Of a stretch of 64,000 nucleotides of DNA, positions 7,786 to 16,810 are shown piece after piece. Under the pieces are notes generated by a model that did not search any database, was not told where the DNA came from, and worked only from the letters and a program-made list of their open reading frames with translations. Within the stretch, counting starts at the first letter, position 1. Each line of letters opens with the position of its first letter. A program made the position numbers and the translations under genes. Origin of the DNA: Stenotrophomonas maltophilia. GTDB taxonomy: Bacteria; Pseudomonadota; Gammaproteobacteria; Xanthomonadales; Xanthomonadaceae. The DNA lies in assembly GCF_039555535.1 (NCBI RefSeq), contig NZ_CP154630.1, positions 3,733,001 to 3,797,000 of the forward strand, read 5' to 3'.

Positions 7786-8322
7786 CTAGTACCGCTTGAT
7801 CCCAGGCACAGTGCAGCCTTCCAGCTGCGCATGCGCCGACACCGCATTCTCCTTCTCGCCCCGTGCCAGGCGCGACTGCTCGATCGTCGCCCAGTGCCGG
7901 CGGCACAGCGGCCCCGTCTTCGAGCCCAGGTCGACCGCCTTGCGTGCGAACGTCTCCGCCTGCGCCCACTGCCCCTGCAGCAGCGCCAGCTCGGCGCGCT
8001 CCTGCAGCACCGCCGGATCACCAGCGACGATCTCCAGCGCATGGTCCAGGCTGCTGGCGGCACCGGCCAGATCGTTGGCCTGGCGTTGCGCCTGCGCGGT
8101 CACCCGCAGGTCTTCCACCTGCGAATCACGCAGCGGCTGCACCGACAGCTCCTTGTCGTCCGGGCCAGCGGCGGCGTCCACTGCCGCCAGGCGCTGCGCC
8201 GGCGTCGTGGTATCGACCGGCTTGACCACCGGCGGCGCACTGGTCACGCAGGCGGCCAGGGCCAGGCTGAGGCCGGTCAAGGCCAGGGGCTGCAGCAGGG
8301 ATCGCATGTTCATCGGCATCAT
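7786..8322 (-). CDS. TPR outer-membrane lipoprotein, probable LpoP-type PBP1b activator
   Basis: A 178-residue lipoprotein: a hydrophobic leader ends in the lipobox LALAAC with Cys25, followed by an unstructured Pro/Thr stretch and TPR-like helices from about residue 60 to 150 (ANDLAGAASSLDHALEIV, ERAELALLQGQWAQAETFARKA). The ATG at 8322 overlaps the mrcB stop (ATGA), so translation is coupled to PBP1b; ATGs at 8319, 8313 and 8307 are alternatives. In Pseudomonas aeruginosa the TPR lipoprotein LpoP, encoded next to the PBP1b gene, activates PBP1b across the periplasm. Size, lipobox, TPRs and coupling fit that role, but this is inference from context. Confidence 0.72.
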   Translation of the reverse strand: MMPMNMRSLLQPLALTGLSLALAACVTSAPPVVKPVDTTTPAQRLAAVDAAAGPDDKELSVQPLRDSQVEDLRVTAQAQRQANDLAGAASSLDHALEIVAGDPAVLQERAELALLQGQWAQAETFARKAVDLGSKTGPLCRRHWATIEQSRLARGEKENAVSAHAQLEGCTVPGIKRY

Positions 8323-10757
8323 CGGCTCGGAGGAGGAGTGGCAGCGGCAGGCGCCGCGGCAGGTTCGGCAGGGGCATCCGGCTTGCGGTCCAGGCCGAAC
8401 CAGCTGCGCCAGCCACCGCCCTCGCCTTCGGCCTCGCCCTGCCCGTCCGGCGATACCGCCGGTGCGCAGGGCGCATAGGCCGGCGCATAGCCGACCACGA
8501 ACGGGAAGCGACGCGCTCCCGGACAGCCCTCGTCGGTGGTGTTGAGGCCGGTGGCGGCCACCGACTGCCAATCCAGGCCCTTGTTGCTGACCCGCAGCGG
8601 CGCACTGGGAAGGCGCTGGAAGATGCCCGACCAGACCCGCATCGCGCCGGTGGCGCCATACAGTCCGGCCTGCTCGTTCTGGTCGTTGCCGATCCAGATC
8701 ACCGCCAGGTGATCGCCGGTGTAACCGGCATACCAGCTGTCGCGACCATCGTTGGTGGTACCGGTCTTGCCGGCGGGCTGCAGGCGGCTGAGGCCATCGG
8801 CGTTGAGGCGCTGCGCGGTACCGCTGGCAACCACCTGCTGCAGGCCCACGCTGATCAGGTTGGCGGCAATCGAGTCGCCCTCCTGCGCCGGTGCCGGGGT
8901 CTTGTCGTAACGCTTGAGCAGCTTGCCCTGCGGATCGAGCACACCACGCACCGCGTGCAGCGGCTGGATCTCGCCACCGGACGCCAGGAACTGGTACAGC
9001 TGCGCCATCGCGTACGGGCTCTGGTCGGTCGAGCCGAGGATCACTGCAGGGTTGGCCTCAGCCTTGATGCCCGCCAGCACATGGATCAGCTGGGTCACGC
9101 GCTCGGGACCGACCTGCATGCCCACGCGCACCGTGGCCTGGTTGTAGGAGTGCGCCAACGCATCGATCAGGCGCACCGTACCGTGGCTGCGGTTGTCCGC
9201 GTTGCCGGGGTTCCAGTTGCGGCCGCGGCCGAGCTGCACGGTCACCGGTGAATCATCGACCCAGCTGGCCAGCGAGTAACGATCCGGCTGCGCCAGCGCC
9301 AGCAGGTAGACGAACGGCTTCAGCAGCGAGCCGACCGGGCGCTGTGCTTCGATCGCGCGGTTGAAGCCCACCTCGGACACTTCACGGCTGCCGATCACCG
9401 CCAGCACGTCACCGTTGTGCACGTCGGTCAGCACCATGCCGGCCTGCAGTTCGGGACGGCGCTTGCTTTCCAGCGACTTGATGGTGCGGGTCACCGCGCC
9501 TTCGGCATAGGCCTGCGCGGACGGTGACATGCCTGTCATCACGCTCAGGCCGGCGCCCTGCAGCGCCGATTCCGGATAGTCATGGCCGAGCTGGCGGCGA
9601 ACCAGGTCCACATAGGCCGGGAAGCGGTTGGCCGCCACCAGGCCCGGCGTCTTGGGCACGCCCAGCGGCGCTTTCAGCGCACGCTGGTACTCGGCATCGT
9701 CGATCAGCGTCGCCTCGTGCAGCTTGCCCAGCACGAAATTGCGGCGATCCAGCGCGCGTTCCGGATTGCGCCGCGGGTCGTAGAAGGACGGACCCTTGAC
9801 CAGGCCGATCAGCAGCGCGATCTGCTCGGTTTCCAGCGACTGCAGGTCACGGCCGAACCAGAACTCGGCGCCGGAAGACATGCCGTGGATGGCCTGGCTG
9901 CCACGCTGGCCCAGGTACACCTGGTTGAGATAGGCCTCGAAAATGGTGCGCTTGTCGTAGCGCGCTTCCATGATCAGCGCGTACAGCACTTCGTTGAATT
10001 TGCGGGTGACCGTCTGTTCCTTGCCGATCCCGAGCAGACCGCTGCGAGCCAGCTGCTGGGTCAGCGTGGAAGCACCCTGGCGACTCTGGCCACCGGAGCG
10101 GATCGTCACCCACACCGCGCGCGCAATGCCGGACAGATCGATGCCGTGGTGGCGGTTGAAGTCCTTGTCCTCCACCGCCTGCAGGCCGGTCACCAGCAGG
10201 TCCGGCGCCTCGTCCATGCGGATCAGGCGGCGTTCTTCCTGCTTCTGCCCGTACAGGGTGGCAATACGTGCCGGGTCCAGGCGCGCAGCCTTCAGCGCCT
10301 TGCGGTTGTCGGCGTCACGCAGCGAGGCGACCGCACCGTCGGCCAGCGACAGTTCCAGCCGGCGCGGTGCGACGCGGCCATCCACATCGTTGTAGCCACG
10401 GCTGGAAATGACGAAGCGCCCGCCGTTCGCCGCATAGGTGGCCGGCTCCTTGCCCTGCCCGTCATCGCGGTAGGCGGATGCGGCGAGCTCGGTCTTCAGG
10501 GTCGCCGCGTCCATCGCCTTGCCCGGCGTGAGCACCAGCGGGCGGGCGTACACCCGGGTCGGAATCTGCCAGCGAAGTTCGCCGAAGCGCTGGGTCACCT
10601 GTTGGTTCAGGTACAGCGTATAAGGGATCAGGAAGCCCAATCCCAACGCGACCGCAGCCATGCTCCAGGTGATCAGGCGACGCCGCCACAGCGGGCTGTC
10701 GTCCTGCTGGTCGTCGTCGAAATCGTCGATGTCGTCGGAATCGTAGCGTCGGGGCAC
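8319..10757 (-). CDS. mrcB: Bifunctional penicillin-binding protein 1b
   Basis: An 812-residue class A PBP that polymerises and crosslinks peptidoglycan at the inner membrane. An acidic cytoplasmic head (1-22) is followed by one membrane anchor at about 29-50, the UB2H-like region, and the family 51 glycosyltransferase with EDKDFNRHHGID (catalytic Glu) and GASTLTQQLARS. The transpeptidase has GSLLKP (Ser-x-x-Lys), SYN and KTGTTNDGRDSWYAG. A Gly/Ala/Pro-rich tail ends the protein. The start codon is GTG at 10757; no in-frame ATG fits better. The lipoprotein gene follows with overlap. It is a target of the beta-lactams that the L2 enzyme encoded further along would destroy. Confidence 0.96.
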   Translation of the reverse strand: MPRRYDSDDIDDFDDDQQDDSPLWRRRLITWSMAAVALGLGFLIPYTLYLNQQVTQRFGELRWQIPTRVYARPLVLTPGKAMDAATLKTELAASAYRDDGQGKEPATYAANGGRFVISSRGYNDVDGRVAPRRLELSLADGAVASLRDADNRKALKAARLDPARIATLYGQKQEERRLIRMDEAPDLLVTGLQAVEDKDFNRHHGIDLSGIARAVWVTIRSGGQSRQGASTLTQQLARSGLLGIGKEQTVTRKFNEVLYALIMEARYDKRTIFEAYLNQVYLGQRGSQAIHGMSSGAEFWFGRDLQSLETEQIALLIGLVKGPSFYDPRRNPERALDRRNFVLGKLHEATLIDDAEYQRALKAPLGVPKTPGLVAANRFPAYVDLVRRQLGHDYPESALQGAGLSVMTGMSPSAQAYAEGAVTRTIKSLESKRRPELQAGMVLTDVHNGDVLAVIGSREVSEVGFNRAIEAQRPVGSLLKPFVYLLALAQPDRYSLASWVDDSPVTVQLGRGRNWNPGNADNRSHGTVRLIDALAHSYNQATVRVGMQVGPERVTQLIHVLAGIKAEANPAVILGSTDQSPYAMAQLYQFLASGGEIQPLHAVRGVLDPQGKLLKRYDKTPAPAQEGDSIAANLISVGLQQVVASGTAQRLNADGLSRLQPAGKTGTTNDGRDSWYAGYTGDHLAVIWIGNDQNEQAGLYGATGAMRVWSGIFQRLPSAPLRVSNKGLDWQSVAATGLNTTDEGCPGARRFPFVVGYAPAYAPCAPAVSPDGQGEAEGEGGGWRSWFGLDRKPDAPAEPAAAPAAATPPPSR

Positions 10758-10841
10758 GGGGATGCAGGCAGGTAGGATCTGGCGAGTCTAACGCAGGCAC
10801 TGCGGTGGCTGGCAGGCGATGGACCGCGGTTTCACTGCAGT

Positions 10842-11894
10842 TCAAGCAGCGCGCGGCGCCCGCCACCCGGCCCAGGCGCCCGCAAGCGCCGCCCAGCCCC
10901 CTTTCCAGCCGCCCCCCGCCAGGCAGACGTTGGCCAGGCGTGCGATCAACCGCGGCGCATCATGGGCGATCCAGCCTGCCGGCACGTCCGCGCGGCGATA
11001 CAGCTGCAGTCGCGACCAGGCCATGCGCCAGGCGAGCGCGTGAAGTCCCTGGAAGCGCTCCGGCGCCACCACCACGCCGCGCTGCCCCAGCAGATCGGCC
11101 AGGGCAAGCAGGCGCCCGGCAGTGCGCTGGCGTGCCTGCGAATCGAACAGATCGAGATGGCGCAGGCGTTGCAGGAAACCGCGGCGACTGGCTCCGATCT
11201 GGTTGTTGCCATGCTGCCGGTAGTCGATGGTCGGTTCGGCCAGCATGTCCAATCCTCCACGCAGCGATGCGTGGACCGCCAACCATTCGTCGTGGCTCCA
11301 GCCCGGCGGGACCGGCAGCGATTCGGCCAGCAGCCTACGGCGCAGCGCACAGGTGGCACCGGTGATGAAGTTGCGCAGCAGGATCGCGTCGATCGCAAGG
11401 CCCGAGCGTTCCAGCTCGACCTCGGCCGGATGGACCACCAGTACCTCCAGCAGCTGGTGGCCCAGCGGCGCGCCCTGCGCGTCCACCAGCCGCGCATCGC
11501 TGTGCAGCAGCAACAGGCCCGGGTCGGCGTGGAAGCGCTCCACGTAGCTGCGGACACGCCCCGGATGCCAGACATCATCCTGGTCGCAAAGGAACAGGAT
11601 GTCGGCCTGGCAACGCATCAGTGCGTCGGCGAAATTGCGCACATAGCCGAGATTGCGCGCGTGCTGGACGATCTCGACACGGATGCCCAGCGCCTGTGCG
11701 CGCGGTACGAAGGCCCGCAGCAGCGGTAGCGTCTGGTCGCTGGAACCGTCATCGCCGATCATGACTTCGTTCACCGGAAGATCCTGGTCCAGGATGCTGT
11801 CCAGCTGCGCCTGCAGGTAGCGCGCACCGTTGTAGGTGCACAGCGCGACGCCAATGCGCTCGGCAGGGGCCGATCGGGATGGCGCGTCAGGCAT
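10842..11894 (-). CDS. Family 2 glycosyltransferase (rhamnosyltransferase-like)
   Basis: A 350-residue GT-A fold glycosyltransferase. The N-terminal ALCTYNGARYLQAQLDSIL, the IGDDGSSDQT nucleotide-sugar segment and FLCDQDDVWHPGRV (DxD-type metal site) are typical of GT2 enzymes acting on O-antigen or other surface glycans. It lacks obvious membrane segments and should work at the cytoplasmic face. The start was set at the ATG 11894, just before the conserved domain. The gene stands 74 bases after an epimerase-like gene and 84 before mrcB. The sugar donor and acceptor cannot be read from the sequence. Confidence 0.85.
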   Translation of the reverse strand: MPDAPSRSAPAERIGVALCTYNGARYLQAQLDSILDQDLPVNEVMIGDDGSSDQTLPLLRAFVPRAQALGIRVEIVQHARNLGYVRNFADALMRCQADILFLCDQDDVWHPGRVRSYVERFHADPGLLLLHSDARLVDAQGAPLGHQLLEVLVVHPAEVELERSGLAIDAILLRNFITGATCALRRRLLAESLPVPPGWSHDEWLAVHASLRGGLDMLAEPTIDYRQHGNNQIGASRRGFLQRLRHLDLFDSQARQRTAGRLLALADLLGQRGVVVAPERFQGLHALAWRMAWSRLQLYRRADVPAGWIAHDAPRLIARLANVCLAGGGWKGGWAALAGAWAGWRAPRAA

Positions 11895-11968
11895 CGAACG
11901 TACTCGCGGAAACAGGGGCCGGGGGATGGTAGCAGAGCCCCCACTTGGCGGATGGATACGGTGGCTGG

Positions 11969-12859
11969 CTAGCCGTTGCCGGGATACGCAGCGATCCGCT
12001 GCAGGGCCTGGGCCGCGCTCATCGGTCGCCATGTGTTCGCGTCAGGCTGGAACGGCCGCGGATGTACGCCCAGCAGCGCCTGAAGCGGGCCGTTGTCCGC
12101 AATCAGATCCTGCTGCAGGCGTGACACCGGACCACGCGCTCGCGGCAGCACCGCAGCGAGGCCTCGCAGTGCAGCGCCCGGCAACGGCAGCGCCAATGTT
12201 GGCTGTGCCAGGCTGGCGTGCACGCGGCGGAACATCACGTGGTACGGCAGGCGCTCGCCACCGCCGATTTCCAGCACGCGCGCCGAAGCTGCTCCGGTGG
12301 CGATGCAGGCCACCACGGCGCGGGCGATATCGTCGGCATGCACCGGTTGGCGCAGGCCTCCCACCAGCGGTATAGGAAACAGGCGCAGACGCAGTGCACG
12401 CTGCACGATCGGGGTGATGCTGCGGTCGATGCCGGCCCCATAGATCAGGGTTGGCCGCAGGATCGTCCACGCCATGCCAAGTCGCTCGGCCTGTGCGATC
12501 AAGCCCGCTTCGCCCCGCTGCAGCATCGCCACGACGTCCTGCTCATCGGCCTGCTCGGAATTCTGCTTGCTCAACACGCTCATCGAACTGGTGGCGATGA
12601 CCTGCCGCGCCGGAGCTGCCGTCTGCCGCGACAACCACTGCGCCAATGCTTCAAGGGGGCCGAAGCTGGCGATGGCCTGCCAGTCCGGAGACGGCACGCT
12701 GTCCAGCGCAGCCGCCAGGTCCCCGCACAGCCACTGCACGCCGTCCTGTACCGGTTGCGGTTGCCGGCTCACTGCCTGTACCCGCCCATGCGCCTGCACC
12801 AGGCGTGGCAGCAGGAACCGGCCGATCTGGCTGGTGGCTCCGGAAACAAGGACGGTCAT
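11969..12859 (-). CDS. NAD(P)-binding epimerase/dehydratase-like protein
   Basis: A 296-residue Rossmann-fold protein of the extended or atypical short-chain dehydrogenase type. The N-terminal VLVSGATSQIGRFLLPRL holds the glycine-rich dinucleotide site. ATSSMSVLSKQ replaces the usual catalytic Ser/Tyr region and TILRPTLIYGAGID is the conserved substrate-side segment; the usual YxxxK is not evident, so activity is uncertain. ATG 12859 with a GGAG box 6 bases upstream was preferred to the in-frame GTG at 12865. It sits upstream of the glycosyltransferase, suggesting a joint role in surface sugar metabolism. Confidence 0.78.
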   Translation of the reverse strand: MTVLVSGATSQIGRFLLPRLVQAHGRVQAVSRQPQPVQDGVQWLCGDLAAALDSVPSPDWQAIASFGPLEALAQWLSRQTAAPARQVIATSSMSVLSKQNSEQADEQDVVAMLQRGEAGLIAQAERLGMAWTILRPTLIYGAGIDRSITPIVQRALRLRLFPIPLVGGLRQPVHADDIARAVVACIATGAASARVLEIGGGERLPYHVMFRRVHASLAQPTLALPLPGAALRGLAAVLPRARGPVSRLQQDLIADNGPLQALLGVHPRPFQPDANTWRPMSAAQALQRIAAYPGNG

Positions 12860-12921
12860 CGGCACTCCGTGGGGATGTTGCGAGGGGGGCTACTATAGCG
12901 GTCCCTGCGGCAGTGGCGGGC

Positions 12922-14493
12922 TCAGGGCGACGACACCCCGATGTCGCGCAGGCGCTGCCGCAGCTGCTGGTACTCGCTGCTGGAAGTGCCAACGCCAAGT
13001 TCGCCCGCCTGCTGGAGCGCACGTTCGGCAAAGGCAACATCGCCATTGCCCAGTCGCTCGCTGCCGATCGCCAGCCAACGCTGGGCGAGGCGCTGGCGGG
13101 CCGCGGGCAGGCCCCCGGCAGTGGGAGCCAGCGTCTGCCAGGCCTGCAGGCAGGCACCTGCAGCCTGCACCCGGTTCTGCCGCAGGTTGTCGTCGAAGCA
13201 ACGGCGACTGGCAGGCAACAGGCGCGCGGCAGCGGCCTTCACCCGTGAATCGCGCGGTGCCAGCGCCTGAGCTTCGCGCAGGGCATCAAATGCGCTGTGT
13301 CCCGGCGGGCTGATCCACTGGCCTGCGCGCTCTGCGCGTTCGATCCGGCGCAGGTGATCGCGCAGCTCGCGTTCACGCTGCGCGTTGCTCACTGCGGGCT
13401 GCTGCAGTGCCTCCCGGGCCTGCCGTGCACGCTGCAGGCGCTGCGCCAGTTGCTGTTGTGCCGCCAGCGAAGCGCTCAGTGCTTCCGCCAGCGCGGCATC
13501 ACGCTGCGCCGCCTCGAACTGGAAATCGTCGGCCTGGACCTGGCTTCGCGCCAGTACCGCCTGCAGCACCTGCTCGCGGCCCCGCTGGGCAGTGGGATCA
13601 TCCGGCGCCACCGCCAGCACGGCCAGGAACCCCTTTGCGGCACTCTCCAGCTGCTGTCGCTGCAGTGCGCGCTGCGCCTGCCGCAAGCGCTCATCGACCG
13701 CCCGTGCCAGCGCCTCCTGGCTGGCGGGCAGATCGGCGTGGCCTGCGTCGAACAGTCGCGCGCGCTGCAACGTCGCAGCGGCTTCAGCCAGTTCCCCGCG
13801 TCCGGCCAGCGTGCGCGCGTGCTGCAGCAGATCGCTCAGTGCGTCCTCGCGACCCTCCAGTGCAGGCAGGTTGTCCGGCTGCAGTGCCAGGATGCGCTGG
13901 AACAGCGGCAACGCACTGCTGTCGCCATCGTCCAGCCGGCCGGCTGCGAACGCGTTGCGGGCTTGGGCCAGCAACGCGCCGATACCGGCGCCGGCACTAC
14001 GCCGCGCCTGCAGTTGCCGGGCAACGGCGTCGGCGTCGCCCTGCGGCACCTGCAGCTCGCGGGCCAGCGCCAGTGACTGCGCGCTGCCCTCAAGATCGTC
14101 GCCCTGCAGCTTGTCGCGGGCCTGCTGCAGGGCCGCCGCTGCGGTTCGTGCAAGGCCCTGGCGGGCCTGCGGCCGATCACCATCCAGTGCCAGCACCGCC
14201 TGGTAGCGCTCGCGCGCACCGCTGCCGTCGGCCGCACTCAGCCGGCCGGCGGCGAGCGCACGATCACCTTCGACCAGCAGCTGTTCGATCTGCGGCTCAT
14301 CCCAGAACCAGTCGGCCAGCGGCTTGCGCAGCAGCACCAGCAGCACGAACACCGCCAGCGCCGCGACCAGCGCCCAGCGCCAGACCCGCCGCGCATGGCG
14401 TGCCTGCAGCCACCACCATCGGCCTTCGCGGCGGACGCGATCCAGCGCAGGGTGTTCAGCGCCATGCGGGCGATGCGGGGGCTCGCGTTCCAT
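12922..14493 (-). CDS. Single-pass membrane protein with TPR-like helical repeats, function unknown
   Basis: A 523-residue protein. A basic, Trp-rich cytoplasmic N-terminus (1-36) is followed by one membrane helix at about 37-56 and then a long, almost wholly helical domain very rich in Ala, Leu, Gln and Arg. The 30-40 residue periodicity (for example LALDGDRPQARQGLARTA, LALQPDNLPALEGREDAL and LAVAPDDPTAQRGREQVL) looks like degenerate TPR units, each with a hydrophobic, D-D/N-x-P-x-A turn. It ends 62 bases before the epimerase-like gene and starts 30 bases after relA, so may be cotranscribed with relA. I do not recognise a specific family. Confidence 0.75.
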   Translation of the reverse strand: MEREPPHRPHGAEHPALDRVRREGRWWWLQARHARRVWRWALVAALAVFVLLVLLRKPLADWFWDEPQIEQLLVEGDRALAAGRLSAADGSGARERYQAVLALDGDRPQARQGLARTAAAALQQARDKLQGDDLEGSAQSLALARELQVPQGDADAVARQLQARRSAGAGIGALLAQARNAFAAGRLDDGDSSALPLFQRILALQPDNLPALEGREDALSDLLQHARTLAGRGELAEAAATLQRARLFDAGHADLPASQEALARAVDERLRQAQRALQRQQLESAAKGFLAVLAVAPDDPTAQRGREQVLQAVLARSQVQADDFQFEAAQRDAALAEALSASLAAQQQLAQRLQRARQAREALQQPAVSNAQRERELRDHLRRIERAERAGQWISPPGHSAFDALREAQALAPRDSRVKAAAARLLPASRRCFDDNLRQNRVQAAGACLQAWQTLAPTAGGLPAARQRLAQRWLAIGSERLGNGDVAFAERALQQAGELGVGTSSSEYQQLRQRLRDIGVSSP

Positions 14494-14523
14494 GCGTGCA
14501 GGGTAGCCGGGGCAGCGTGAAGC

Positions 14524-16680
14524 TCAGCCGAGGCGGCGCGCCTCGCTCACGCCCGGCAGCGCGTCCAGCTTTCCCAGCAGGTTCGACAACTGGTCGTAGT
14601 CGCTGACCTTCAGGCGCAGGCGCAGATGGGCACGGCCACTGTTGCGCACGTTGTCACTGTGAATGTCCAGCACGTAGGCGTCTTCCTGGGCGATCAGGTT
14701 GGTGATGTCCTTCAGCAGCCAGCGGCGGTCGACCGCATCGACCACCACGTCCACCTCGTAGCCGCCCCCGGCCTGGCCCCATTCCACCGGCAGGATGCGC
14801 TGCGGGCTGGTGGCCGCCAGCCGGGCCAGCGCGGCACAGTCTGCCCGGTGCACGGTGACACCGCGGCTACGGGTCAGGTAGCCGACGATCGGTTCGCCAG
14901 CCACCGGCTGGCAGCAGCGCGCCAGCTGCACCAGCAGGTTGCCCACGCCCTGCACCGTGAACTTGGACTTGCCCAGGTTCTCGCGGCGGGCGGTCGGGCG
15001 CGGAAGCGTCGGCGCAGGGGCCGGCTGGCTGGCCGCGCGCTCTGCTTCCAGCAGGGTTCGGCTGACCTGGTTGGGGCCGGTATCGCCCAGCGCCACCTGG
15101 ATGTAAAGGTCATCAACGCTGTCGGCGTGGAACTTCTTCGCCGCCACCGCCAGGTCCGAATGCTGCAGCCCCAGGCGCTTCAGCTCGCGCTCGAGCAGTT
15201 CGCGCCCGGCCTGCACGTTGCGCGCGCGGTCCAGCTTGTGGAACCAGCTGCGCACCTTTTCGCGCGAGCGGTTGCTGGCCAGAAAGCCCAGCGCCGGCAT
15301 CAGCCAGTCGCGACGTGGATCGGCCTCCTTGCCGGTGAGGATCTCGACGCGGTCGCCGCTGCGCAGGCGGTAGGTCAGCGGCACGATGCGGCCGTTGACC
15401 TTGGCGCCACGGCAGCGGTGGCCCACCATCGTGTGTACCTGGTAGGCGAAATCGAGCGGCGTGGCCCCCTGTGGCAGGTCCAGCACCTCGTCCTTCGGGC
15501 TGAGCGCATAGACCCGGTCCTCGGTCAGCTCAGCGTCGAGTGCCCCGGCCAGCTCATTGCCCTGCCCGTCCTGCGCCTGCTCCAGCAGCTGGCGCATCCA
15601 GGTGATCTTGCGATCGAACGACTTTTCCGCGCCCTTGCCGCCTTCCTTGTACTTCCAGTGCGCGGCCACGCCCAGCTCAGCCTGCGAATGCATCTCGTGG
15701 GTGCGGATCTGCACTTCGATCGTGCGCCCTTCCGGACCGACCACGGCGGTGTGCAGCGAACGGTAGTCGTTGGCCTTCGGGCGTGCGATGTAGTCGTCGA
15801 ACTCGCTCGGCACCGGCGCCCACAGCGCATGCACCACACCCAGCGCGGCGTAGCAGGCGGCGACGTCGTCGACCATCACCCGCACCGCGCGGATATCGTA
15901 CAGCTGGTCGAACGCCAGCCGCTTCTTCTGCATCTTCCGCCAGATGCTGTAGATGTGCTTCGGGCGGCCACTTACTTCGGCATGGATGCCCTGTGCGGCC
16001 AGCTCGCGCGACAGCTGCTTCTTCACGTTCTGCACGTAACGCTCGCGCGCCACGCGGGTTTCGTCCACTTCACGCGCGATGCGGCGGTAGGTCTCCGGCT
16101 CCAGGTGGCGGAACGCCAGATCCTCCAGTTCCCACTTCAGCTGCCAGATGCCCAACCGGTTGGCCAGCGGCGCGTGGATGTCGCGGGTCAGCTGGGCCAA
16201 CGCCCGGCGCTGTTCGTCGTCCAGCTTGTCGGCAGCGCGCATCCTCGCCAGCTGCCGGGCCAGCAGGATCGGCACCACGCGCAGGTCGCGGATGATCGCC
16301 AGCAGCAGGCGGCGCAGGCCCTCGCTGTTGCGCCCGGCCTCCCGGCCAGCATGCAGCGCCCAGACTGGATCGGCGGCGTCCTGGCCGTCGAGCAGGCCGA
16401 TCACCGCCGCCTTGTGGTTGCCCAGCGGCAGCCGGTCCAGGCTGGCACGCAGGCCGGGCAGGTCGAACAACAGCGCGGCGACCACCGCGCCTTCGTCGGC
16501 CGAGAGCATCGACAGCGCATCGAGGGTATCGCCCAGCACCGACCAGCTGGCGCGCATCTGGTGGTCGCACTCCGGTGCTTCCCAGTGCTCGCGCAGGGCC
16601 TGGCGCAGCGGAGCGGGCAGCACCGCTGCGGAGGGACGGTTCAACAAGGCATCCAGGCCGGGGACAGAAGCGCGGTTCAC
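14524..16680 (-). CDS. relA: GTP pyrophosphokinase RelA (ppGpp synthetase I)
   Basis: A 718-residue Rel/Spo homolog. It should make (p)ppGpp from ATP and GTP or GDP on stalled ribosomes. The N-terminal pseudo-hydrolase domain lacks the HD motif: the position reads ALLFDLPGLRAS, so hydrolysis is not expected. The synthetase domain has GRPKHIYSIWRKMQ, YDIRAVRVMVDD, RPKANDYRSLHT and EVQIRT. The EFDD signature before YIARPK is the monofunctional RelA type rather than the RxKD of bifunctional enzymes. A TGS domain (VYALSPKDEVLDLPQGATPLDFA), the zinc-finger CC pair and a C-terminal ACT domain follow. The start is GTG at 16680. Confidence 0.95.
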   Translation of the reverse strand: MNRASVPGLDALLNRPSAAVLPAPLRQALREHWEAPECDHQMRASWSVLGDTLDALSMLSADEGAVVAALLFDLPGLRASLDRLPLGNHKAAVIGLLDGQDAADPVWALHAGREAGRNSEGLRRLLLAIIRDLRVVPILLARQLARMRAADKLDDEQRRALAQLTRDIHAPLANRLGIWQLKWELEDLAFRHLEPETYRRIAREVDETRVARERYVQNVKKQLSRELAAQGIHAEVSGRPKHIYSIWRKMQKKRLAFDQLYDIRAVRVMVDDVAACYAALGVVHALWAPVPSEFDDYIARPKANDYRSLHTAVVGPEGRTIEVQIRTHEMHSQAELGVAAHWKYKEGGKGAEKSFDRKITWMRQLLEQAQDGQGNELAGALDAELTEDRVYALSPKDEVLDLPQGATPLDFAYQVHTMVGHRCRGAKVNGRIVPLTYRLRSGDRVEILTGKEADPRRDWLMPALGFLASNRSREKVRSWFHKLDRARNVQAGRELLERELKRLGLQHSDLAVAAKKFHADSVDDLYIQVALGDTGPNQVSRTLLEAERAASQPAPAPTLPRPTARRENLGKSKFTVQGVGNLLVQLARCCQPVAGEPIVGYLTRSRGVTVHRADCAALARLAATSPQRILPVEWGQAGGGYEVDVVVDAVDRRWLLKDITNLIAQEDAYVLDIHSDNVRNSGRAHLRLRLKVSDYDQLSNLLGKLDALPGVSEARRLG

Positions 16681-16810
16681 AGCATCGAGCAGGCAAGACA
16701 GAGGTTCCTACACTAGCGCCGGCGCCGTTCAGGGACAATCACCGCGGCCACCATCACCCGGCATGAAGACATGCCGCTACACTCGCGGGCAAACCCAGGA
16801 GAGTTCCGCC

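Noticed and set aside
7506..7799. Small open frames across CSP elements giving recurring peptides of the GMDAAAKPPG type
   Set aside because: The shared peptide is only the translation of the CSP core in several loci and frames. Conservation follows the DNA pairing, and frames differ among copies, so these are not genes.
14626..16716. 696-codon open frame antisense to relA
   Set aside because: It is a GC-driven shadow of relA, with no recognisable domain.
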